A stretch of DNA of 64,000 nt. Source: Riptortus pedestris (taxonomy: Eukaryota; Arthropoda; Insecta; Hemiptera; Alydidae). The stretch is from the NCBI GenBank assembly GCA_019009955.1, contig CM032228.1, positions 181,809,001-181,873,000 on the forward strand, given 5' to 3'. The notes below the pieces were generated by a model that saw only the letters and a program-made list of their open reading frames with translations, made no database searches and was not told where the DNA came from. Shown piece by piece: positions 10,516 through 64,000 of the stretch (position 1 is its first letter; each line of letters starts with the position of its first letter). The translations under genes were made by a program, and so were the position numbers.

Positions 10516-10708
10516 CATGAAGGAGTGGATGCTAATTCTCATACCGAGTTTTGTTTAATTCGATTCTCTTTTGCGCCCAATAAAATTGACTTCCGCTATA
10601 GGTTTTAGCGTTTATACTTCAGTATACGAAAAAAGTATATACAACAAAAGTTACTTTAAATAATAGTGAACAACGTTTGTTACGTGCATGTGTTGAAAAA
10701 CCAAAACT
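10516..10708 (-). mobile_element. Element A, minus-strand, rest of copy
   Basis: Resumes the A copy interrupted by element B: GCTAATTCTCATACCGAGTTTTG, then CGCTATAGGTTTTAGCG and the AACAAAAGTTACTTTAAATAA phrase in reverse orientation. At about 10708 it changes to a plus-strand A segment (ACTTGGTATGTGAATTAGC). Confidence 0.65.
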
Positions 10709-10732
10709 TGGTATGTGAATTAGCCATAATTC

Positions 10733-11491
10733 GGTACTTGTGTATTATATCCACCACATTTTAGTTCCACGCTAGAATGCGCTACTGAAGTGCGACACTA
10801 GCTCTCCCAGGCTAATGAGGTTATCTTTTGTCATAGTTGCAATAGATAAGAGTCTATTTACTAGAAGAAAAAATAATTGTGGACGGATTTTACCCCCACA
10901 GTGGGTGCTTGGAGGAATTTGTCGAGACAAAAGATTCGTTTCTCATGGCTGTTACTGACAGAAATGCTTCTACTCTTCTAGAGAAAATAATTCAGAATAT
11001 AGCAGATGGTAGCACAATATATTCTGATGGCTGGAAAGGCTACCAAACGAATATATTAGAAAGCCAAGGATTCAAACATGCGAAAGTTAATCATAAATAT
11101 AATTTTATTGACCCCCAACACTGGAGCGCATACTCAGACAGTGGAGAGAATTTGGGGAAGTGCAAAGTGGCGAAATAAAAAAAACATCGTGGGACAGCCA
11201 GGCATCACCTTGAATCATATTTGGTAGAATTCATATGACGACAGCACCATGGGAAAAGAAATGGAGACACATTTCAGTGCACTTTAAATTGTATTTCCAC
11301 ATATTTCCCGCCTAAATGTGAATAAAATGTTTTAATTTTAAAAATTGTGTTTTCTTTTATTTATCATTATAATTCCGTATAAGGTTATAAGGTAAGTATA
11401 ACCTCCCTTGCGGGCAATTAATCGTACTACTTAAAACAGTAGCGCACTCTAGCGTGGAACTAAAATGTGGTGGATATAATACACAAGTACC
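10733..11491 (+). mobile_element. Merlin transposon, 759-bp deletion derivative
   Basis: Inverted repeats of 55 bp (10733-10787 and 11437-11491) differ at one base and start GGTACTTGTGTATTATATCC. The 8-bp target duplication CATAATTC is exact (10725-10732 and 11492-11499). The 8-bp duplication and the enclosed ISXO2-like transposase fragment identify the Merlin superfamily. The host sequence on both sides is element A. The near-identity of the ends indicates a recent insertion. Confidence 0.92.
10876..11218 (+). pseudogene. Merlin (ISXO2-like DDE) transposase fragment
   Basis: The frame from 10879 has VDGFYPHSGCLEEF, then a FLMAVTDRNASTLLEKI stretch, the second catalytic Asp in TIYSDGWKGYQ, and VNHKYNFIDP. 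After FIDPQ the true frame continues one base over as TGAHTQTVERIWGSAKWRNK, which restores the family's TGAHT...ER motif including the likely catalytic Glu. A further shift gives RGTARHHLESYLVEFI. The N-terminal half is missing. So there are at least two frameshifts plus an internal deletion, and no function remains. Confidence 0.85.
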
Positions 11492-12622
11492 CATAATTCT
11501 TCCATGATTATAAGCTATATTAAAAGTTATAGGCCCAAACGGGAGTGGGGGTTATAAGGGAGGCCTAAAATGAAAATTGCGATATTTCATTTTCTATTTG
11601 TTTTTCGGCAAACGTTTACAGAACTAAAGTTGTTTATTTGGTTATTTAGAGTAACTTTTGCCATAAAATGAAGTAAACACGAGATATAGGCTGAAACTAT
11701 AGCGGGAGTCAACAATTGTATTAGTACTTATTTAAGGGTTTTTAATATAGGTATATTATGACAAATGGTGTTATGTTTTAGTCTTATATGATAGTTCTAA
11801 ATATGATTTGGATTAGTGAGATTATAAATCTTCGTCACTCCCCTCCTCATTTATTTATTTTCCCTAGAAAATAACTTTGTTATTAATTTTAAATAGAAAT
11901 GTAAACCATAAGAGCATTTCCATTATTTAATTTGTACAATGTATTAATTAAACAAATTCATGGTGAATTTGCACAGGGAGTGATAGCGGATGTTGTGGGG
12001 AATCAAACTCTTTGATTCTGGTAATATACCATCTTATTTCCAATATCTTAACCATAACAATTAAAAGTTATTTCATAATGTCATTATGATAAATGACAAT
12101 ATGCGTTTAAACTCGATATGATTGTTTAAAGTATTACTTAGGTTGCAGGGAGGGCTACAATCTATTCCCCTCACCTATCTTTTTGAATATAAATGAAATT
12201 TTTAATTTTTTGAATGAATAATTTAAGGAAAACAATGTTGATAACCCTCATGCGGGAGCGGAACTTGACGGAAGGCTAAAGCAGTTAATTGTGTTAACTT
12301 ATTTCCTGAGAAAGATTGTTTTTTTTGACAGGAAATATATACATTATAGACGGTATTTAACCAAAATAAATGCTATCCATGATTATGGTTTGAATTATTC
12401 AAAAACGGTGTGTCAAAAAGTGAAGAGGCATTGATAGGATTTTCATTTATTCTTCAGAACTAAAATTTCGATTCTATTAGTCCCCAAATATTACCAGGCC
12501 CTTTCGGAAAAACAATATGTCGTGGAGGGAAATGTAGTTCAAGTTGTGTGTACCATTGAAGTCTTGCTATAAAAATACCATCATTAGTCAGTCAACAATC
12601 CATCGCCGGGTACCTTAGCTAG
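11492..12622 (+). mobile_element. Element A, plus-strand, with 3' terminus
   Basis: Continues from the Merlin target site: CATAATTCTTCCATGATTAT, an internal module to about 11720, then the 3' unique region (CATGCGGGAGCGGAACTTGAC near 12250). It ends with GCCGGGTACCTTAGCTAG at 12622. The CTAG end after a GC-rich hairpin is the typical Helitron 3' terminus. Element A from 10709 to 12622 is one copy split by Merlin. Confidence 0.75.
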
Positions 12623-12775
12623 ATTGTATATACAGAATACGTACATTATAGGTGATATTTAAATAAATTAAATGCTACAGTGGATAGTGGAATGATAAGG
12701 GACTTATTTTCATTTATTCTTCAAATCTAAAATTTGTTTTCTATAAGTAGCCCAACTGATCCTAATGGGAAAAAC

Positions 12776-12779
<4 letters not shown>
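12623..12779 (+). mobile_element. Element A 3'-region fragment
   Basis: GTACATTATAGGTGATATTT and the following TTTTCATTTATTCTTCAAA repeat sequence found at 12345-12460, so this is a second, short piece of the A 3' region placed directly after the terminus of the preceding copy. It ends at a (TA)n tract. Confidence 0.5.

Positions 12780-12838
<59 letters not shown>
12780..12838. repeat. (TA)n microsatellite
   Basis: Pure TA repeat at the usual place inside an element B copy (minus orientation), of which only the right-hand part remains. Confidence 0.9.
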
Positions 12839-12839
<1 letters not shown>

Positions 12840-12960
12840 AGTAGACCTCATTTTCATCATCTCCTGGGTAGGATCAATGGGTGTTTGAGGAAAAGTTTTG
12901 AAAATCGCGTCATGAGTACGACGTCAATAGCTGACTTCCTTAAAGAGAAATCTGCTAAAA
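12839..12960 (-). mobile_element. Element B, 5' portion, minus strand
   Basis: Contains the reverse complement of the B 5' block: CTCCTGGGTAGGATCAATGG, GTCATGAGTACGACGTCAAT, then a damaged palindrome (GACTTCCTTAAAGAGAAATC) and TGCTAAAA. The portion beyond the (TA)n is absent. Confidence 0.75.
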
Positions 12961-13640
12961 CTCACAATTCTATCTAGGCAAGTCCCTTGGAACACCAATG
13001 AATTCCCTTTAGTGACAGGAAGTCAAAAGACAACATTTAAAATATAACAAATTATTTATTAACGTTGGCCTTTTGCTATTAAGGCTAATTGGGGCAGGAT
13101 ATCTACAGGTTACCACCCTTTCTAGCTAGGGTGGGCCTAAGGATATTATTTAATGAGTTCGACTCTAAATAATTCTTCTTAGAGTGTTCTGATATGTAAA
13201 AAAATGTATTCCCTCTGAACTTAAATAGAAAATCCGAATTATATAGCTTAGATAAATCTGCAATCTGGTTGACAATTGGACCACTATTGGCCTCTGTGGA
13301 ATTGGATAATTATTTAATTAAATCCGAATAATAACTTTTCCCACAATAAAGGAATCTCTTAAGCACGGAGATAGCTGACAATACCAAGTTAATATCGCCT
13401 GGAGATAACGCTTGACCTAACTTCTTTTCAAGCAACTTATCCTGGCGGCATTCCAAGCACGTTCAATACTTTCTATCTTTCATCTTGAGCTACTTAGACA
13501 TATTAACACAATTAAGATAGAACTGTTTTTCACATTAAACACATTGAAAAAGAAATGAATTAAGGACAAAGCCTTTCCCAAAGAGGGAACATTGGCATGA
13601 TGTCAACTACACGAGCTCTCAAGGTTAACGGTTTTAGTTT
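12961..13640 (-). repeat. SINE tail relic (13064-13170) in otherwise unassigned sequence
   Basis: GCAGGATATCTACAGGTTAC then CACCCTTTCTAGCTAGGGTG and TTTAATGAGTTCGACT match the body of the tRNA-derived SINE at 41.08-41.30 kb, in minus orientation; the tRNA-like head is gone. I see no gene or other known repeat in the rest (13171-13640). Confidence 0.55.
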
Positions 13641-15020
13641 TTTTTTTTTTTTATTTAATCTCTTGCAACATAAATAAAGGTTTTATAATTTTTCTGTTAA
13701 TTTTTAAAAAATGAATAAATGATATTATTATTAACAAAACGTCTTCTAGGAAAGAATTCGTTCTAGGGAAGGAATTTTATATAATGAATCATTGATTACG
13801 AATATTAAAGTTCAGGTCCTACTACTTGGTCCACAATACCTGAAAAAGCCATTCTATGCCTTATCAGTCAGGGGGAAATATGTCTCTCAGTTATTCGCTA
13901 ACTGTGTTTATAGCTCCTGTAATGCAGACTATTGAATGAAGTAGGTTAGATAAAAACGTGGTTTGAGCTAATGTTTAATTGACTTGGTAAACCTATAGTG
14001 TGCATTCAATTCCCATCTGACCTATAGATATTTCTTTAAACATGAACACATTTAACAAAATCCTTAGTCCAACCCTGGCTAGGAAAGAGTGGTAACCTTT
14101 ATATAACCCATGGGCTTAAATAGGAGAAAACAGAACATTAAGATGCAACAACAACAATGAATACATCCCTACATACCTTCCACTAGCTGTGCCAGTCAAA
14201 GAATCCCTCATTCTCAGAGAACTCGCTAATTGGCATGGGCAGTGGAAGGTCCCAAGTAGTCCTAGTTACCTCAGTGTTCTATTTTAATCCAATGAGGTGT
14301 AATGTGCGTACAAAACTACAAGAGAAATACAAACGGATTTAATAATCATTTGATGTTGTTCTTTTTTGATTCACCTCATGCCATAGTCATATTTTCAAAA
14401 TAAAAACAATAAATAATTGAATTATTATTATCTTTAACAAAACTTATTTACATATATAATGATGTATGTATGGGGAAAATATTCTGCCACAAGAACAAGA
14501 AACACATTTCAACTGCTTCTTTAATCAAGCCAGTAACTAATAGATAGTTTTCAATGTAACTTATTTTGACTTTGAAGTTAAGTCTCACTCGTGTTAATGT
14601 TAGTGAAATAAATATTTCATACTTTCAGAGCTAAGGCATTTAATGTTTAAGTCTGAACAGACTATTGTGGGATGCTCTTAACAAATGTTTTGTTATTGTT
14701 AGGATTAGGGTCCATTTGATTAAGAAAATATGTGAGGGAAATTATGAAAGTAAAAAATATTTTTTTTTGTTTATATAATAGTAAGTTGCTTGTTTATTCA
14801 ATGTTTTATATTATAATCAAAAGTGATTAAATATGCATAGACCATATACCATATTTGATGAGACTTGTCTGTGTAATTAGGACACAGAAGCTGTTGTAAT
14901 TTCCCTTGTACTTAATAATTTTATAGATTTATATGTTTTCATTCAGGAGGTGTAATTCCAATTTGTTAGCAGTCTTATAGTAATAGCTAATTATAAATTT
15001 GTCAAAACTGATCTAATTTA
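13641..15020 (+). repeat. Diverged SINE copy (13960-14150); rest unassigned
   Basis: TTAGTCCAACCCTGGCTAGG and GTGGTAACCTTTATATAACC correspond to the SINE body in plus orientation, preceded by a degenerate tRNA-like head. The remaining sequence up to the end of RCC1L is AT-rich with no convincing coding frame. Confidence 0.5.
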
Positions 15021-16325
15021 TTATTTAAATGGCTTACAAAGAACAATAGAATGATCGACACTGCACAACACTTTAACAGCAAGAGCGGAAAGAGCAACTT
15101 TATAAGGAAAATACTGGTCTCTTGTGTGACCAATTCCAAGACAGCCATGTCGATTTCGACCCCACATATACAAATGTTGACAATTGTTTATTGCAGCCAA
15201 GTGGCTGAGCCCACAAGCAATCGAAGTGACTTTGGTATCTGGCTGATAAGTACTCAAACCAAAAAGTGTTCTTGGTAACTTAAATGGCTTAGACGACTTC
15301 TGAAGTTCTGGTCCAGCTCCTAAAATGCCATAACCCCAGACACAGACATCTCCACAATCTGTGAGAGCCATGCAAAAAGACCCACCTGCAGCTATATCAA
15401 CTATTTTCCCTAAACAGTTAACTTGATCCAATTTCCGAGGTGAGTTAATCTGCTGAATATTTGTCTCTTCAATCAATTGATTATACTCATTGTTACCCCA
15501 TCCAAAAACTTCACCACGACAGTTTAATGCTAGAACACAATCACTGTTGCCCGAAACTTTAACAATTTTTTCATCGTTAATGTCTCCAGTAACCTTACAA
15601 GGTATATAAGTAGTCACTGTATGACCAAGACCTGTTTGGCCATCAGATCCCCAACCACAAGACCAAACCTTTCCATTTTTTGTAACAAATATAGTATGAT
15701 CTTGCCCGCAACAAACACTAACTATTTCTTCATCTCCAAGGCATTTAATATTGTTCACTATAGTACAGCCCAGTAACTTATCTTCCATTAAAATTTCTCT
15801 TCCACACTGACCATAGCAGTTAGATCCAGAGAGGAAAACTCCTTCTTTGTCAGTTAATACTGCTAAGTGAGCCCTTCCAGCAGACAATGCAATAATTTTT
15901 GTTTCAGGATTGCTTAGGCCTAGATTTATAGGCTCTGGTCTAAGAAGAATCTCTAATCTGTTACTGTTTTGAGAAACATGATTTCCAAGTTGGTAGTCAG
16001 TATTAATACCACAACCATGCACCTTGAAAGTATCTTTTGTAACAATGGAAAAAGCAGTAAATCCATATCCTACTGCAGCATCACATACTGTATGTTCCTC
16101 TCCAAAATAATGCCGAATAGGTTTAGCTACATAGCGTCTTACTTTTGATGAAGAATCTTTTTGCAAACCAAGGGCTCCATGTTCTGACAAGCCAAAGCAA
16201 TACACACGGAATTGATTTTCCTCTACTACTGAAGATATCTTCCGACTAAATGAAGGAGTCCATTTAAAAATTGAACTCTTTGAGTATTTAAGAAAATTTA
16301 GAATTGAAGCATTACACAGTTCCAT
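15021..16325 (-). CDS. RCC1L: RCC1-like G exchanging factor-like protein (RCC1L, WBSCR16)
   Basis: A single uninterrupted frame of 434 codons, the usual length for this protein. It is built of RCC1 repeats forming a seven-bladed propeller: ALG at 51-53, SAGRAH at 148-153, GQCG at 172-175, CCGQDH at 205-210, GWGSDGQTGLGH at 224-235, FGWGNNEYNQL at 274-284, VWGYGILG at 329-336, CGLSHLAA at 371-378 and MWGRNRHGCLGIG at 387-399. These match vertebrate RCC1L (for instance CGRAH, GQCGR, CGQDH, GWGADGQTGLGH, VWGYGILGKGP). In mammals RCC1L is mitochondrial, supports mitoribosome assembly and has been reported as an exchange factor for OPA1. The basic, Ser-rich first 35 residues fit a mitochondrial presequence. 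There is no intron, unlike vertebrate genes. An AATAAA overlaps the stop codon. It is divergent from CSTF3, 297 bp apart. Confidence 0.93.
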   Translation of the reverse strand: MELCNASILNFLKYSKSSIFKWTPSFSRKISSVVEENQFRVYCFGLSEHGALGLQKDSSSKVRRYVAKPIRHYFGEEHTVCDAAVGYGFTAFSIVTKDTFKVHGCGINTDYQLGNHVSQNSNRLEILLRPEPINLGLSNPETKIIALSAGRAHLAVLTDKEGVFLSGSNCYGQCGREILMEDKLLGCTIVNNIKCLGDEEIVSVCCGQDHTIFVTKNGKVWSCGWGSDGQTGLGHTVTTYIPCKVTGDINDEKIVKVSGNSDCVLALNCRGEVFGWGNNEYNQLIEETNIQQINSPRKLDQVNCLGKIVDIAAGGSFCMALTDCGDVCVWGYGILGAGPELQKSSKPFKLPRTLFGLSTYQPDTKVTSIACGLSHLAAINNCQHLYMWGRNRHGCLGIGHTRDQYFPYKVALSALAVKVLCSVDHSIVLCKPFK

Positions 16326-16622
16326 AACATTATAAACATATGATAACCTACCTAGAATTTAATGTTTACTGCTATCCGAAATGAAACACCTGGTAAAACC
16401 AAACAATCGAAAAATCGAATTTTTCGATCAAGTGCACTACTGTGAATCGCTTGTGTTCGTGGCCAAGTAGTACATCATTTCTCATGACTGTTCGATCAGA
16501 GCCTTGTTTATTATAATTGTTATTAGCTTTCTATAATTTATTGTAGTGTGTAATAACTTTGTGATTTATATTAAAAACATTTTAAGAATTTATAAATTAG
16601 TTTGAACTAAGGACCAGAAAAT
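16326..16622. promoter_or_regulatory. Shared divergent promoter region of RCC1L and CSTF3
   Basis: Only 297 bp separate the two start codons on opposite strands, so both promoters must lie here or overlap the 5' leaders. The region contains an inverted repeat ATCGAAAAA-TCGAA-TTTTTCGAT at 16406-16428. No clear TATA box is placed for either gene. Sharing of regulatory input is inferred from the spacing. Confidence 0.6.
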
Positions 16623-62254
<45,632 letters not shown>

Positions 62255-62358
62255 GTAAGGCATTTCTTTTATTTAAATAAGAGTTACAGACGAGTTACCT
62301 TATGATAACTTTTCACAATTGGTGTTGTTTACTTGTTTAGAGATAAGCTATAACATGT

Positions 62359-62996
62359 TGTTACGTTTTTATTACAAAACCAGTAATAAACGTTTATAAG
62401 AGTTCTTTTGGATTGCAAAATTAAACACACACAAGCTTCACAGTTTTTATCACTGCACAATTTATTTACAATACACTACACACTTGGTTAATTGTTCTTA
62501 ATTACTACTCACAGAATGTGCTGATAGCGTCACTGTTCTTGTTATTACACAGTCCAATAATTCACTCACGGTCACTGAAGTACACAAAAAGACGGCACTG
62601 CACTGTCCTTACTGTCCACGGCACTAAACTGTTACTTACAGTCACGGCACAACACTGTTCTTCACATAAAAACACTTTACCGCACTGCACTAAGTCGCAC
62701 TGAACGCACATATGAGCACTTGAGAACAAAAATAAACTGACTAGGGTCGGCCAGGGTGTCTTATATAGATTGGCGACAAAACATCAAAGGGACGGGGCCC
62801 AGACCCTTCCAGAACAGGACTCGAACGAACTCGATCCTATATCGGCTTCTTTGATCCACCTCGCACTTCCCAAATACGTGACTATCTCTGTTTAATTTTT
62901 CATGTATTTAATTTTTTTACACTTTACTCTGTACATTATAAAATATTTGAACCGTAAAGTATTGTTGAGTTCATTTGCCAAATTTAGTCTGTAACA
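62359..62996 (-). mobile_element. Probable solo LTR of an LTR retrotransposon, antisense to CSTF3
   Basis: On the minus strand it starts TGTTACAGACTAAATTTGGC and ends ACGTAACA, giving a TGTTAC/GTAACA inverted end pair over 638 bp. In the same orientation there is a TATA box (CTATATAAGACACCCTGGCC, near 62765) and an AATAAA (near 62462), in the order expected for promoter and poly(A) signal. The interior has repeated CACTGTTC/GGCACTG words. No clear 4-6-bp target duplication is visible and no coding region is attached, so a solo LTR is the best reading. Confidence 0.55.
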
Positions 62997-64000
62997 GTAC
63001 CAGTGGACTGTATATTTCAGTCTGCTGAGCATTTTTAGCTGTAGCACTCTTGGGGAGACCAATCTTGTACTTGCATTCAGCAGAAGTTGTGTAAAGACAA
63101 ACACAGTCGGCTCTAGGCCAGCTTGAATCACATCCACTGCTGAGTTGACTTTTGGCAGGAAATGGGTAGATGATGGATAGTAATCAAAAATACTTTCGGT
63201 TATTATTTACATTGTCCGCATTGTTTTAAATAATGAAGAAGGATTGAGTAGGAAGTGATTTTCTTTTCATTAATTTTTTTTTTTAAATTTACATTTATTT
63301 TGCATGACCCAAGACAATTAAAGAGTTTACCATCGTTAGAACTAGAAAGCTAGGGATGCAACACATAAACACTGCAATTTAGAGTTGTTTTTGTCATATA
63401 CACTTTGATCACATTATTTGCACTTTACACTACAGCTAAACATTAAATGACATGTTATGTTTACTTTTTTAGTGATGCGTTATCCTATTGTAAGTTTGGT
63501 TAAATTTCATAAATCATTTAAACCAATATTATAGGGAATTAAAAGCGGTGGGGTGGTGTACCCAACTACTTCTGCGGTTTATTAACATTGCTCCATTAAT
63601 ATGTTACAGACCATGTTCCTTCTTCAGACATACAATAGAATATTTTTAATAATGGTTATTGAATAAATTAAATTTGTTGTGCTTGGGACTGCTTTTGGGA
63701 ATAGGAATTGTTACTATTACATAAATTATAATAAAAAAATGCTATCCACGATATTTATGGTCCATAATGTTTTGAACAACGAAATGGGATTGAATAGTAA
63801 CCACTTAGTGTTTATTCTGACAGACTCAGTAATAGTACATCGATTGTCCATGTTCCCAGAAAACTGTAAATTTAATGAAGTACACAAACAGGAAATGTAA
63901 ATAGATAGGCTCATTATAGCTTTGCAATGAATAACACACACACTCATTGCTCAGTTTAAATATTTCCCGAGCATAGCTACCTCAGTAATGGCACATAATA
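62997..64000. other. CSTF3 intron 11, unassigned
   Basis: No exon, repeat or RNA gene recognised up to the window end. Confidence 0.5.

Noticed and set aside
63026..64000. Next CSTF3 exon
   Set aside because: No frame matching the expected GEIWARF-type continuation between splice sites was found before the window ends.

Overview
This window looks like nuclear DNA of an AT-rich insect genome, possibly hemipteran (the order is inferred weakly, from the kinds of transposon present). It holds two conserved single-copy genes and a very dense, layered set of transposable elements. The genes are RCC1L on the minus strand, one uninterrupted 434-codon reading frame at 15021-16325, and CSTF3 (suppressor of forked, CstF-77) on the plus strand from 16623 past the end of the window. 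They are divergent and share a 297-bp intergenic region. Eleven CSTF3 exons can be read, about 478 codons or the first two thirds of the protein. Intron 3 is about 31 kb and intron 4 about 10.7 kb, and both are filled by repeats.

Two repeat families dominate, and I name them here for cross-reference. Element A is Helitron-like. Its 5' end begins ATTGTAACCTCTGTCTGTAC, it contains tandem modules of about 295 bp, and its 3' end has a short GC-rich hairpin followed by CTAG, usually directly against a (TA)n tract. Element B resembles the DINE-1/Helentron type. It starts TTTTAGCAG followed by a 20-bp perfect palindrome, then has a (TA)n microsatellite at a fixed place and a G-rich tract. It ends with GGGAAATCTGCT (inverted match to its start), a small hairpin ACGCAG-CCC-CTGCGT and GACGGACTTTT. 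Neither family shows a coding region here, so both appear non-autonomous.

Layout. 1-12.9 kb: element A copies interrupted by a pogo/Tigger element that itself carries a nested DDE-like transposon with subterminal repeats, a broken hAT, a TTAA-flanked MITE, an element B and a Merlin deletion derivative with an 8-bp target duplication. 13-14.9 kb: mostly unique sequence with SINE relics. 15.0-17.1 kb: RCC1L and CSTF3 exons 1-3. 17.1-48.2 kb: CSTF3 intron 3, with a 75-bp-arm hairpin, SINEs, many A and B copies, a mariner deletion derivative and a piggyBac remnant. 48.2 kb: exon 4. 48.3-58.9 kb: intron 4, with B copies and a full-length mariner whose 349-codon transposase frame is open. 59-62.3 kb: exons 5-11. 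62.36-63.0 kb: a probable antisense solo LTR.

The (TA)n tracts of element B act as landing sites for TA- or AT-targeting elements (A, Tigger, mariner), which explains much of the nesting. CSTF3 is itself a cleavage/polyadenylation factor. Its huge third intron has poly(A) signals soon after exon 3, in the same intron that carries an autoregulatory poly(A) site in vertebrates.
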